The notes beneath the pieces were generated by a model that saw only the letters and a program-made list of their open reading frames with translations, searched no databases and had not been told where the DNA came from. Position numbers and translations under genes: made by a program. Of a stretch of DNA of 64,000 nucleotides, positions 43,175 to 53,876 are shown piece after piece. This DNA is from Metopolophium dirhodum (lineage: Eukaryota > Arthropoda > Insecta > Hemiptera > Aphididae): assembly GCF_019925205.1 (NCBI RefSeq), contig NC_083560.1, forward strand, positions 147,828,526 to 147,892,525. The letters run 5' to 3'. The stretch's first letter is position 1. The number at the start of each line of letters is the position of its first letter.

Positions 43175-44345
43175 TTATGTTATGGACCCCGTAGAGGCTG
43201 GTCACATATCAAAACTAGAAAATTTAAGTAAGCAATTGGCACAATCGGGAGAACCAATATCTGATTCAATGGTGATGACAAATATTCTAATGACGTTACC
43301 AGACACTTATAAACATTTTTATAGTGCTTGGGATTCAATGTCGAGTGAGAATAAAACTTTAACAAACTTGACATCTAGGTGGAAGAATCAAGGCAACCTC
43401 AAGGACATGATGTTCAGAGAGATACTGCAGGTAGTGCATTTTCAGCAAAGAAATCGTACGGAACGAATAAAGAAAAACATACAAAAATTGGTAATTCTGG
43501 AAACCAACGGAACAATAATAAAAAACCAGGCAAGTGTAATCATTGCAAAAAACCAGGGCATTGGAAGCGTGAATGCCGGATTTTCTTAAAAGAACAAAAA
43601 GAAAGAAATAAGAGCGAATCAAACTCAGGAAATGAGTTGGCTGCAGTACAATCAAAGGACATCGAAATCAGTGAGTCAGAAAAATGGTATGTGGATTCAG
43701 GTGCAAGTGATCACATGACCAGTCGAAAAGAATGGTTCACTAACTATGAATTATTTGAAACTCAATTACCAGTACGTATTGGTGATGGTAAATATATTAT
43801 GGCTATTGCTAAAGGTAATATAAATGTTCAAGCAAAAATCGGTGATAAATGGGTTGACAGTCATTTGTCGAACGTTTTACACGTACCTGATCTTAAGGTA
43901 AATTTGTTTTCGTGTGGAGCATGCCTTGACAAAGGTATAAAAATGGTGACAGACAGTGACGGATGTATATTTAAAAAAAACAATCTTATAGTTGCTATAG
44001 GAGTTCGTAAGAATAAAATGTTTTCAATGGTTCTGAGAACAGGATCATTACAACAGGCTGATCAAGCAAATATTGCAGTTAAAAATCTCACATTACTACA
44101 GTGGCATAAAATTCTAAGTCATCAGAATGTTCAACATGTTCGAAACTACTTGAAACATATGCGGATTCAATTTACAGAAACAAAAAAAAGTTTTTCTGTG
44201 AAGCATGCGTTTATGGCAAACAACACAGAGAGCCGTTCACACTGAGTAATACTAAAACTACAAAACCAGGTCAGTTAATTCACAGTGATGTATGTGGACC
44301 CATGGAGGTAAACTCACTTGGAGGTAAACGGTATTTTGTTATATT
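43175..44345 (+). pseudogene. Ty1/copia gag-pol fragment
   Basis: Order: gag C-terminal part (EAGHISKLENLSKQLAQSGE), zinc knuckle CNHCKKPGHWKREC, protease active site WYVDSGASDHM, a gag-pre-integrase block (LLQWHKILSHQN, then CEACVYGKQHR), and the start of the integrase core with its first Asp in IHSDVCGPMEV. Frameshifts occur near 43375 and 44200. The 3' two-thirds of pol is absent; homology ends near 44345 where a minus-strand transposase-like gene begins. No LTR is seen. Confidence 0.8.
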
Positions 44346-45530
44346 CTACTGGATCTATTTTTAAGAATTCTTTGGAAATTTTGAAACGGGAAAAACATTT
44401 TAGAGAATTTGTAGTAAATAACTCAATAGGAATTTCTCGATTAATAAACTCTGGTACTTCTCCGGGCTTCAAAAATATTCTTTTCGGAACTTCTAATTCT
44501 TCATCATAATTTTTACTATTTTTCGTTTGTCTTCAACTAAAATTCTCTCATCAAATATTGAAAACATGACAAATTCTTCATTTAGGTACCATAAATGGTT
44601 ACACAATTTCTTTATAGCTATATTTGCAATTGACATGTTTATATTTTTATAAGATACCAATTTTCTTAAAAATAATATATTGTTTAAAGGAGCTTCAATA
44701 GGGTCCATACAGGTAAACCAATTCTGTGCGTAACACGTGGTAACAAAACAACAAATATCTTTAAGGGCAGTTTCTTCTCTGTTATTTAATTGTACCTGTT
44801 GTCTGAACATGTAAATTTTGAAACAATAAATCGCTTTCGCCATCCATCTGGCATAATGATAAGCACCAGGCTGACGAAATTTTATACCATTTAGAGGAGT
44901 ACCTCCCAAGAAAATAATGATTAGCTCCGAAAATTCCCTATAATCATTACGCGGAAAATCTTCTTTGATTTTTTTTTCAGCAAAATCCAAAATATTCAAT
45001 GCAATATCTCCCAATTTTTCATGAACATAACTATCTGTTAACCACGTGGAAAAGTTGTTTTTATTAATATTACTCCAGTTCTTTTGAAACTTTTTGAAAA
45101 TGGGTACATCTAGCCCTGACATAACGCATAATTTTGTCTCGAGAAAAACACCTTGTAAAACAACTTCATACATATGGTGTTGGCAAGCAAGTAATAAAAT
45201 ATTTCTATTTAGTTTTTGTTCTAGCAGTACACAAGCACCGTTTAACCTCCCAGTATTTGAAGCCGTTGTATCTACTACAACGGCCTGTATTTTGTCTAAT
45301 AATGCCCAGTCCTGTAAATTATCGTATACAGCAGACGAGATTTCTAATCCTGTACCACTAGAAAGCCCAGGAACTCCAAGTAGTTGCTCTAAACCTGGTG
45401 CTGTCGCAACAACTGGAAGGCGGTCTACATTTGATTTGCCAGTTATATCTGATAATATTTTTGAGTCCCAATGAATAACAACAAAATCTAAGTTTAAATC
45501 GAAAAATTTGGATTACAAAATATGTATAAT
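44345..45530 (-). pseudogene. Unclassified transposase-like gene, one frameshift
   Basis: A minus-strand frame from about 45530 encodes HWDSKILSDITGKSNVDRLP, VVVDTTASNTGRLNGA (a conserved Asp), LLLACQHHMYEVVL (His-His), a long helical region with FLGGTPLNGIKFRQPGAYH, ARWMAKAIYCFKI, and CMDPIEAPLNN. A frameshift near 44512 precedes the tail (KRIFLKPGEVPEF). I have seen such proteins as uncharacterised, high-copy insect and Hydra sequences; the Asp-His-acidic layout suggests a transposase with an RNase H fold, but I cannot name the superfamily. Its N-terminus is missing and it is truncated by the copia fragment. Confidence 0.5.
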
Positions 45531-45534
45531 ATGA

Positions 45535-46350
45535 GGTCGATCTATGTATTATCAGGAAAAAAAATGTAAGTAATATATAATTATAAATTATTTAAATGCG
45601 AATGCCTTGTCCAAATTATTTGGGATCGTAATAATTTTTAAAAAATATTTAAAAACTTCATGCACCGATCCCAGCCAAAAAACGGAAAATTAATTTTATT
45701 TATATATATTTATCTTAATTATTTAATTTTGGATAAATATAAATTTTAAATTAGGTAGGAAAGTAGTAAAGTACCTAATTACAAAGCAGGTTTGCAATTT
45801 TTGGATACAACGACATTTAAGAAATGTGTGAACGTGTGGTTTTGTACTGTATTTTAAATTTATATCTAAAATAGTGTACGGTATTTTTTATAAATTTATA
45901 TTGATAATTACGATATACCTAGTTAAATTTGTGCAGTGCGGAGTCTAGGCCCTAGGGACTAGGACCCATCTAGTGACTGGGACACTTGCACCTCATCATT
46001 ACAATGAAAATTAAAAGTGGTCATCATAATGTGAACTGCTAAATAAGTACGTAACAAAAAAGTGTATATTCTTTCAAAAATGTAATTAAGGTAGGTACCT
46101 ATAGTAGGTTTCATTATGTATAACATATAAATAAATAACAAAAAAAAAAAGAAAAAAAGTAATATAGTCAATGATTTTGTATACCTATGCATCAGATTTG
46201 ATTAAATAGGCAGCGAATTTAAGGGTGATGTGGGTACCTAGGTGGTAAGTATACAAACGAAAAAACTATATTATTGACACTGACCATGTTATAAGTTGTT
46301 ATTCAATGAAGTTGCAAGGGGAGTAAACTGTAAAGGCATTATTAATTCTC
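45535..46350. other. AT-rich spacer
   Basis: No supported gene. A poly-A/T tract lies at 46135-46160. Confidence 0.4.
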
Positions 46351-46375
46351 TTGAATTTTAAAAATGCCGCCAGTA

Positions 46376-46535
46376 ATAAATGGATCTAGATGTATCAAAC
46401 AAGCAGGGTTCTATAAATGTCAGTGGATCTAAATGACGCGGGATCATTTTGTCTCGGAATCTGAATGACTCGGACTGGACATCAATTCTTATCAGAATGG
46501 TTACCGGGATCTCGATGACGCGGGATCTATTTGTC
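46376..46535. repeat. Diverged GGATCT-ATGACGCGG repeats
   Basis: The motif GGATCT(A/C)(G/A)ATGACGCGGGATC appears in complete or partial form about four times (46381, 46425, 46455, 46509). It resembles a decayed minisatellite. Confidence 0.45.
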
Positions 46536-46944
46536 AGCATACCATAAATAGTAATAACATCTAATTATATAGAAATAATAATAGTAATAGTAATAAAATC
46601 TCAATCATTAAGCAGTTCACTGTGATAATGTTATAAATATTGCGAACGTAGTAAATTCACTTATTAATGTTAGTAATATTATTATTAAATAAAACGAAGA
46701 AGAAAATGGTGTTTAACAAAAAACTTAACTCTATTAATGAGTAAAACAAATAATAAAAATATGTCAATTATATAAATATTGTAAAAATCATAATTATATG
46801 CAAAAATGTATAAAATTTACATTTACATTTAATTTACATAATAGTATATAAACAGTAGAAATATAATAATAGAAATAAAATTAAGTAATATCTCAACCAT
46901 TAATACAAAATATTTATAATATATGATAATTATATATAAATAAT

Positions 46945-47030
46945 CTCTGTACCACATTTCATTGCAATCGGTCCACCCGTTTGCAAGGACAGACAGACAA
47001 ACATTCATTTTTATATATAATTAGATATAA
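46945..47030 (+). repeat. LINE 3'-end-like sequence
   Basis: TTTCATTGCAATCGGTCCA, then GACAGACAGACAAACATTCA and a TTTTATATATAATTAGAT end. This wording is typical of the 3' tails of insect RTE-type and related LINEs. No coding part is attached. Confidence 0.5.
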
Positions 47031-47451
47031 TTCATATTTTAAATATTCAATCTTAAAATGTATTTATTTATTTTACACTCACTATCCAAATTAGTTTTTT
47101 AGCCACTATACTCCATTTCTTATGTAGTGATCGCCGTGAAGGACACGTTGAACACTAATACAATAATTATTTAAACGTCGTAGCACGTTCGTTGTCGTCT
47201 TGAGTCGTGGTTGAGAAAGATAGGTAAATAATTAATAACACTTTTTTATACTTTTAAAATATGACAATTACATAACACTTTATTATTACAAGTTTGAATT
47301 ACAAAATAACTATAAGCACTGTCGTAAGCTTGATAGACCTACGACGAGGGCTGACTATCTTCTAAGTAATAGTAGGTGCTCTACCCGTATTTATGCGGGT
47401 TCTAACAATGACGTATTGGTGGCGTGATATCTATATTCTAATATTACTTCC

Positions 47452-47795
47452 CTAGTAATGTCAAATTGCATTATGATGGGACTAGGTAAAACAACTTGTT
47501 GTTTTCACCTCTGATCCACGCTTCCTGTTATTTAGGCCTATTTTACATTGCATATTATTACCTACATTACCCATTATAAATTATACTAAATGTATAATTT
47601 ATTCTACGTGATATTGTTTAATATCGTATTATAGCTGTGGGTATTAATACATCCCTAATATTGTTGAATTGCACTATTTTGTGACTAGGTAAAACAACTT
47701 GTTGTTTTCACCTTTGCTCTATGTTTCCTGTTATTTAGGATTATATTAAATACCTACGTTTCTACTCCTAAATTATACTATGTATAATTTATTAT
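47452..47795. repeat. Direct duplication of about 200 bp
   Basis: The block GACTAGGTAAAACAACTTGT, TTTTCACCT and TTTCCTGTTATTTAGG occurs at about 47480-47535 and again at 47684-47740, with flanking sequence also similar (for example TATAATTTATT ends). The period is near 204 bp. Confidence 0.7.
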
Positions 47796-47834
47796 TTTAC
47801 TTATTTTATTTAAAATAATATAATGGCTTTTGGG

Positions 47835-47942
47835 TTTACTACACTTATCACAAACTAGTCTATCCCTGTACTTTTTGTAGCACTTGTTCCATAACGCACT
47901 TCGCTTTTGCACTTCAGATTTCAAGAGTTCACAACTTTCCAT
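47835..47942 (-). CDS. MADF-domain exon fragment
   Basis: From an ATG at 47942 the minus strand encodes MESCELLKSEVQKRSALWNK followed by CYKKYRDRLVCDK, the first half of a MADF (Adf-1 type Myb/SANT-like) DNA-binding domain, with its conserved Leu, Trp and Tyr-Arg-Asp. The domain then loses homology. It may be the first exon of an Adf1-like gene or of the MADF accessory protein of a PIF/Harbinger transposon; a Harbinger transposase exon on the same strand lies at 49.5-49.7 kb, which favours the latter. Confidence 0.5.
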
Positions 47943-47969
47943 ATTAAAAAATAAATAGTACAAACAGCG

Positions 47970-48185
47970 AACTCACTGAACGCAGCTTTGTGCGACGACA
48001 AAAACAAAATGATTTGTTTTTCAAATTGTCCGGTGCGTACGAACGAATTCGGACGCACGCATATGCAGCGACTGCGGCGGTACATTGGAAACGCGGACAT
48101 GTTACCACAGGTTTGTTTATTTTGGTCGCTGCATCGCACGCACCGCAATGCGTTTGCCGCACTCGCCGGATTCATGTAGGACACG
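47970..48185. other. GC-rich, CpG-containing stretch
   Basis: This segment is GC-rich compared with its surroundings and is open in several frames on both strands, as GC-rich DNA tends to be. I recognise no domain. Confidence 0.4.
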
Positions 48186-48189
48186 GCGT

Positions 48190-48599
48190 TAGGTTGTGGC
48201 GAGAACGGGCAAAATAACTTTAAGAAACTCTTTGGTTCTCACATATAATATCATCGAATACAAATACAGAGTTCGGTAAAGCTTTTTCGGGAGGTATTAC
48301 TTTATCGTTTTCAGAAAACGTAAATAATTGGACCCCTTTAATACTTTTTATGATATCACTCAACATTTTATACTTAGACCGATCCAATGTTTTGAATATA
48401 TGTAAACGTTATGAAATCGTAATCCATTGATATTTGTTAATAAAGCAAAAATTAAATTAGTTTTTCCACCCGAAGGTCCAGCGATAAGCACTCTTATCGA
48501 ATTAGGTAGAAGCGGACAATGTCTAAACTTTTGATTCGTTGTAGTAGGCGGATCCACGTTTTCGACCGTAAGTTTTAATTTTTGTTCAATAAATTTCAT
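48190..48599 (-). pseudogene. Second PLE: packaging ATPase remnant
   Basis: Read on the minus strand from 48599: an N-terminal region, then LPNSIRVLIAGPSGGKTNLI with the Walker A motif, a FHNVYIYSK strand, a frameshift near 48385, and NSVFVFDDIICENQ with Walker B, a stop near 48216 and YFARSRHNLT. This is an A32-type ATPase of a different lineage from the PLE1 one (GPSGGKTN and RSRH wording, higher GC). The C-terminal part is missing. It lies divergently 48 bp from the PLA2 gene. Confidence 0.7.
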
Positions 48600-48646
48600 T
48601 TTTCATATAAATATCTATATAATGCTGCTAATGTAATCACTACACG

Positions 48647-49180
48647 ATGTCATCGGTTCGAAGGAGCAACAAGAATAAGGGTGACGGACTTATCAACAGA
48701 CTAATAAACAAATTACCATTAGAGCTTCACGTACCTGGTAGTAACACTAATAATAATAATAATAATAACAACAATCATAAAACAAATTTTTTTTTTATTG
48801 TTTATTATCCTTTTTGTAGATTATCAATACTGTGGTCCAGGCACAAATTTAAAAGCGCTTGGATCGTGGTGATATAGGAATCAACCCTTTGGACTCGGCC
48901 TGCATACGATCGTAGTAACTCTGTCACGGATCGAAACGCAGCAGACTTTATATTAGAAAATCGAGCTTGGGATAGGGTCAAGTCAAAGAACTCTAGTTTA
49001 AAAGAAAAAGCCGTTGCTTGGGGAGTGGCTAACGCCATGAAAGTAAAACGTAAAATCGGAGGTGGTGATTGTTGTTTTAAAGCTGGGGTCAGAGCAGTAA
49101 AAAATAAAATGAATAAAACTAAAGGTGAACTTATTGAAATTAACCAAAAAATATGTAGCTGCGGCGAAAAAGGTTTTTAA
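48647..49180 (+). pseudogene. Second PLE: PLA2-domain protein remnant
   Basis: From ATG 48647 the frame encodes LINRLINKLPLELHVP, then an 82-bp A/T-rich insert that begins GTAGT and ends TTTTTGTAG, after which YQYCGPGTNLKALG (the PLA2 calcium-loop motif) continues. Following frames give INPLDSAC and, after a shift near 48910, RNAADFILENRAWDRVKS and KEKAVAWGVANAMKVKRKIG, typical of the C-terminal side of these domains. The His-Asp catalytic pair expected after DSAC is missing because of a deletion. The insert could be a spliceable intron, which would be unusual in such elements. Confidence 0.65.
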
Positions 49181-49420
49181 AACTAAGAAAACCAAAGTTC
49201 CCAGAATAATAACAGTACCAAAAAAGGCGGTTTGTTACCCCTCGTACCAATTTTTGCCGGACTTTCAGCTTTAAGAGCTCTGACTGGTCGTATTTCTAAT
49301 ATTGTGAAGATGTCTGGTAAGTTTAATAGAAAATCTGCATCACATTTGGGCAAGGGGATGTATCTCACACGATTTAAAGGCAATTCCTATGAAATTGGTA
49401 GAGGCCTATTTGCAGCCTAA
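49150..49420 (+). pseudogene. Second PLE: pX-like protein remnant
   Basis: Across two frames the region encodes a basic leader (KTKKTKVPRIITVPKK) and GGLLPLVPIFAGLSALRALT, then a charged linker and LGKGMYLTRF, ending at GLFAA. It is the counterpart of the PLE1 pX-like protein, with the same glycine-led hydrophobic helix. It directly follows the PLA2 gene on the same strand, as in PLE1. A frameshift near 49225 breaks it. Confidence 0.6.
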
Positions 49421-49499
49421 CAGATATCTCATATTTGTGTCTTCTTTTTTCGTGTCATTTTTTATTAAATTATATAGTTCAAAAAAAGATTTACTCGAC

Positions 49500-49683
49500 A
49501 TGCGAAAATAATTAAAAATTTAGACTCGTATTTAAGAAGATCGTGAAATAGGATATGAAAATTACCTTTTTCTAATCTATCCCCAACAATAGGATGCACC
49601 CAATGGAGGCTTTTACGTTTATTATTTTTATTATGTTTTCTTTTAATAAATAGAGCTAGTAGTAGAGCTTCTTCTACTTCCAT
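49500..49683 (-). pseudogene. PIF/Harbinger transposase N-terminal exon
   Basis: From ATG 49683 the minus strand encodes MEVEEALLLALFIKRKHNKN, then LHWVHPIVGDRLEKG and FHILFHDLLKYESKF, the typical start of Harbinger transposases, where a W-V-(H/R)-P block is followed by an acidic-aromatic helix. The catalytic DDE region is absent. It lies next to the second PLE remnant. Confidence 0.6.
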
Positions 49684-49739
49684 GGTTGAGTGAAAAATAA
49701 ATAACAATTATAAAATAATTGTATTTAATCAGATACTCG

Positions 49740-49850
49740 TGTACGACAAGTGTCTCGTGTGAAAGACGCGTACACATGAAACACTTTTTGTGTCTTGTAG
49801 CGCGATTCTAGTGGCCGGCCACAAAGTGTCTCGTCTGAAAGCGCTCTAAT
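49740..49850. repeat. GTGTCTCGT repeat cluster
   Basis: AAGTGTCTCGTGTGAAAG and AAGTGTCTCGTCTGAAAG are direct near-copies 80 bp apart, with GGCCGGCC between. It may be the terminal region of the adjacent Harbinger element. Confidence 0.35.
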
Positions 49851-50164
49851 ACAGAGGTTCCCAACCTTTTTTGACTCGTGGCACCCTTGGACATTTTCTA
49901 AAAATCTATTTATTAGTGCATAATTATAATCAAAAGTAGTAAGGTGTAGGTGCATACTATATACATATTACATTTTATAATCAAATTATTACATTGTATT
50001 TATTTTTATTTTTAATTTTTATTTATTTTTATTTATTATTTAATTTACAATATTAATTTAAAATTAGGGAACCTAACCTTATTATTGGAACTAATGTGAC
50101 ACTTGGGCTTGTTTTTTTTTTCACAAATCTTTTATTTGTGGTCGAATAGTTGAATGACATACTC

Positions 50165-50440
50165 ACATTTCTTCTTCAATGAACTCCATTTTCATTCGTT
50201 TATTTGATTTTATGTTAACAAGAGTGGAAAATCCTTGTTCACATAAATATGATGTCGAAAACTGCAGTAATATTTTTAGCGCTTTTTTGCCAATTTCAGC
50301 GTGAATTTTTTCAACCTGAATCCAAAATTCATTTAATGAAACATTTTTTGTATTTTAATAAAAGAGTTCGATTGTTTCGTACTTCAGCGAGCTCTTCTTC
50401 TCCTTCAAGGCTAAATTCAGCTTAACATATATTTTTATCA
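50165..50440 (-). pseudogene. ZBED-type hAT transposase, C-terminal fragment
   Basis: Minus-strand frames give EEELAEVRNNRTLLLKYK and, after a frameshift near 50350, SLNEFWIQVEKIHAEIGKKA and LLQFSTSYLCEQGFSTLVNI followed by KSNKRMKMEFIEEEM. The FSTSYLCE-GFS block is the signature of the hAT dimerisation domain in ZBED5/FAM200-like proteins. It belongs with the BED exon at 52676-53066, on the other side of the DD82E insertion. Confidence 0.7.
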
Positions 50441-50463
50441 AATGGGTCATTTATCCAATCATA

Positions 50464-52673
50464 CTCTATTCCACCTAAGAGTGAACCGCTTTCGCGCACG
50501 CAGACTGAGCCGCCGATCATTGTCTGACCCCCCTGGTGACGGCTAGGCGTTCTGTCATTGGTCGACAGTCTTCGCCGGTCGTCGTTAGTGATCGACCGCC
50601 GTGCATACAGAGAATCATAAAAACATAGCTGTTTTCGCGATTCATTACTGTATAACACGTATTTTGAATTTTCATCATAAATCAAACTGTATTATATACA
50701 AACACATAATCATAAAATATTATAAATTAAATTGTTTTATTGCTTAAACAATAAATTTAATATAATAGATATAATACAAATACAATTTTTTTAAGAATAC
50801 GCAAGTCAATATAATACAAAAAAAAAAAAATTTTAAAAATACACACGTCAATCTAATATAATACAAATACACGTTTTTTAAGAATACGCAAGTCAATATA
50901 ATATAATACAAATAAAAAAAATTAGTCAGATTCAGTGCCGAGGGAGTCGTCTGATGATGTATCTCCGATTGTCAAAGTTACTGACTCCAACTCTGCAGAC
51001 AATACGTCATCTATGACGAAGTCGATTTCCCAAAATTTATCCTCTTCTTTCTTCGTGTGACTAATAAAATTCTTCCACATGCCTGCATCCACGCGTTCGA
51101 CGCCCTCAATTAATAAATTTTTTACATCGTGTAATTTATAGGTCTTATTGTTCATCCGTACGTAATTTTTAACGGATGACCAAGCCAACTCTATTGGATT
51201 GAGCTCACAGTGGTATGGAGGTAGTCTTAGTATATTACGGTTATTTTTTTTTGCCAATTCGTCAATTACGTATTTCTGGTGCTGTGGCTTGATCCTTTTC
51301 ACAATTTCAAAAAGTTGTGGTATACACATAGGTCTGTCTATAACCTCACCTTTATCCTCCAACCATTTCATAATATCACCTTTCCTGGTTTGCGACGTAG
51401 GTGCTTTATCTAGCTTCACAGAATGATATGACGCATTGTCCATGATTATCACACAGTTATCTTTTAAACGAGGCAGTACACCCTCCATCCATTCGTAAAA
51501 TGTCTCCCCATTAATTTCGTCATGGTAATCTCTAGTGTTCTTTTTCGATTCGAAGCACAACAATGCGCCGGGGACAAAGTCATCTTCCGAACCGATATTC
51601 AGGACAATAAGGCGTTTACCTTTTCCTGAAGGATTTACGGCACCAGTTGACAGGCCTTGTAGGAATGCGTCTCGGGGTGATTTAACTGTAGTATCGATCC
51701 ATGTTTTGCTGGTACATTCACCAGCATTAACCCAGGTCTCGTCCAGGTAATATAAATGTCGACCCTCATTTCGGTATTCACGCAATTGTTCAAGAAACCG
51801 TCTACGCCAACACACAATTTCGGTTTTTTCAGTCAGTGCACTGTTTCGACTACGTTTGCTATACTTAAAATCCATTTCTTTCAAAAGCCTAAAATGATTT
51901 GTCCTCGAAATAATAGGTAAAGAGTCGTCATCGGAAACTGCTTGAAATATTTTGTCGACCGTAGGAATTTCACGTTTGAACCAGAAACTATGGATATGCC
52001 TACGAACCACATTTCTCTCAAACTCTTCAAATGTATCGCGGAAGGATGTCTTAACACGTTTTTTGCAAGGAGATATTACTTTTTTAGTGTTGTTGTATTC
52101 TGTAATTGTGGTCGAAATTGTCATTGCTCCAATGCCCAATTCTTTAGAAAGTTCTTGCCGGATAATTCTTAAAGACTTTGTTGGATCGGAATTCATTTTT
52201 GACTTGTACGCATTGATTATAATTTGTCTCTTGCCAGAATCTACTCGCTGAAATTGTAATAAAAATTATTATGATAAAACCAGCATATTAAATAAAAAAA
52301 AATCATTCATTTTAACATTCATTGAAAGAAATTTTCTTACTTTTCCTGATGGATTTTTTTTTACTGGAGACTTGCCTACAGCTTGTTCTTGGTCCATGGT
52401 AAATATTTAATAAAAAATATATGAACAAAAAGAAAAATCACTACGGAAAATGATAGCTAAACAAATAAATGACGGTGGTAAATACAAAAGTGAACGTGTG
52501 CGCGCGAGTGGAATCAAACAAGTGGTAGTGTGTTAATACAGCTCACTACGTAGGCAGCTGCAGTTTCGTGACGGCCTCCACCAACGTTCGCGGCGGCGCC
52601 CGTCTTGTGGTGGGGATGCGCGAACAAAACGAGTTTTGGTCGGCCGAGTGGTTCACTCTTAGGTGGAATAGAG
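50464..52673 (-). mobile_element. DD82E Tc1/mariner-type transposon, copy 2, complete
   Basis: Perfect 24-bp inverted termini begin CTCTATTCCACCTAAGAGTG, with TA duplications at 50462-50463 and 52674-52675. At 2.2 kb it is compact and carries one intact two-exon transposase. It is inserted in the ZBED-type hAT. The first 13 terminal bases nearly match copy 1, but the following bases differ, so the copies are two subfamilies. Confidence 0.92.
50922..52397 (-). CDS. DD82E transposase, copy 2, intact
   Basis: Exon 1 is 52397-52341 (19 codons, MDQEQAVGKSPVKKNPSGK) and exon 2 is 52247-50922, joined over a 93-bp GT-AG intron to about 460 residues. The helix-turn-helix is KELGIGAMTISTTI. The catalytic core has YLDETWVNAG, IMDNASYHS and ELNPIE, with exactly 82 residues between the second Asp and the Glu. 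The tail is acidic. All hallmarks and both termini are intact, so this copy could be active. About half of the residues differ from copy 1. Confidence 0.9.
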
Positions 52674-52675
52674 TA

Positions 52676-53066
52676 TAGCTTCAAGTGCTTTATTAGGAAT
52701 AGTAACCTTTTTCTCAAAAATAACTGATTCTTTATTTTGTGAACTTAATACTTGTTTGAAGTAGTCAATATTTTTATTAGCTAAATGATGATGTTTTTTT
52801 AATAAATGACGATTCAATTTACTTGGAACCATAACTGCGTTGGATAATTTCACTCCACATACAATGCATTCTGGTTGAGGACAAATTGCATTTCCATACC
52901 AAGTAAATCCCATACCTAAATAACTAATATTATATAAACGTATTTTATTTAAACCAGTAAAACTAGAACTACCTTGATTTGATTCACCAGATGTTGATTC
53001 AATATTATGGTTAGTTGAAATTTCGTCTTCATTTAATTTTCGTTTTTTAACAATACATTTATCCAT
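52676..53066 (-). pseudogene. ZBED-type hAT transposase, BED-finger exon
   Basis: From ATG 53066 a lysine-rich, Ser-rich leader is followed by IRLYNISYLGMGFTWYGN, then a BED zinc finger: PECIVCGVKLSNAVMVPSKL with NRHLLKKHHHL (C-x2-C and His pair). The homology ends at PNKALEA, exactly where the DD82E element begins. It is the N-terminal piece of the interrupted hAT gene. Confidence 0.75.
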
Positions 53067-53449
53067 TATTTTAACTAAAATTTAATTATATAAAATTATA
53101 AAATATCTAGACACGACTGAAATATATATGTTTCGCAATGATGACTAAAACCAGACTGATTGTACTGAAATTGTTAGTATACCTATATTATTAAATTACT
53201 ATTGTCGATACATGTTTTACAAAAATTAAGATAAGATAAAAGCACAAGACATCGAAGCGATTGCAATGAAACTGGTATATGGACTTTAAAATAGATCGAA
53301 CATCGTAATATTTCTACAAAATATAAGAAACACGATAGGTTTTATATTATTATAGTCCGTTTTATTACTCGCAATGCTATATTTTTAATGAAATTGTGTT
53401 TTCTAAAAAAATATTTCAAATAATTTCGCGGCACCCTGGTTGGGAATCT
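53067..53449. other. hAT 5' non-coding end
   Basis: AT-rich leader of the ZBED-type hAT running to its terminus. No gene is supported. Confidence 0.4.
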
Positions 53450-53462
53450 AATGCGTCTATAC

Positions 53463-53540
53463 CAGCGTTTCTCAAAGTGTGGGTCGCGACCCACTGGTGG
53501 GTCGTCAGTCAATTTTTGGTGGGTCGCGAACAATTTTTTG
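53463..53540. mobile_element. Another hAT-like terminus
   Basis: CAGCGTTTCTCAAAGTGTGG followed by GTCGCGACCCACTGGTGGGT is typical of a second hAT family's end, with the GGGTCGCGACCC palindrome. It starts within 15 bp of the previous element's end. The other terminus was not identified. Confidence 0.5.
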
Positions 53541-53876
53541 AACTTAATAGATTCCAAGAAATGTATGTTGAATTAATATTATACTTATCTTATTGTAGTA
53601 ATATACAGTACGGTCGACGAAAACGTGCGGGTGACCACTGCGCGCCTCGTGGCAATTTTGCGTCGGTGGTTGGTAAACTATTTCCCGCTAAATTTTGAAA
53701 TTAATCGTGTACACACATATATGTATATTGTACAATGCGTATATTTTTTTTATAAAATGTATATAATTGTACTCAATTAAAAAAAAATTACCGTACATAA
53801 ATTTGAAAACTGCTATTCTATAATTAATAATATAAAAAAATCAAATAAATAAAAAAAAAATTATTATAAAAAATTG

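Larger units (their letters stand above)
49852..53449 (-). mobile_element. ZBED-type hAT element disrupted by DD82E copy 2
   Basis: The left end CAGAGGTTCCCAACC with CGTGGCACCC inward matches the right end CGCGGCACCCTGGTTGGGA as an imperfect inverted repeat typical of ZBED5-like hAT elements. Flanks CTCTAATA and ATCTAATG share six bases. The first exon (BED finger) and the C-terminal end of a hAT transposase lie on either side of a DD82E insertion. The middle of the transposase is deleted. Confidence 0.6.

Noticed and set aside
47921..48217. Four overlapping frames on both strands
   Set aside because: GC-rich DNA keeps frames open by chance; none shows a recognisable domain.
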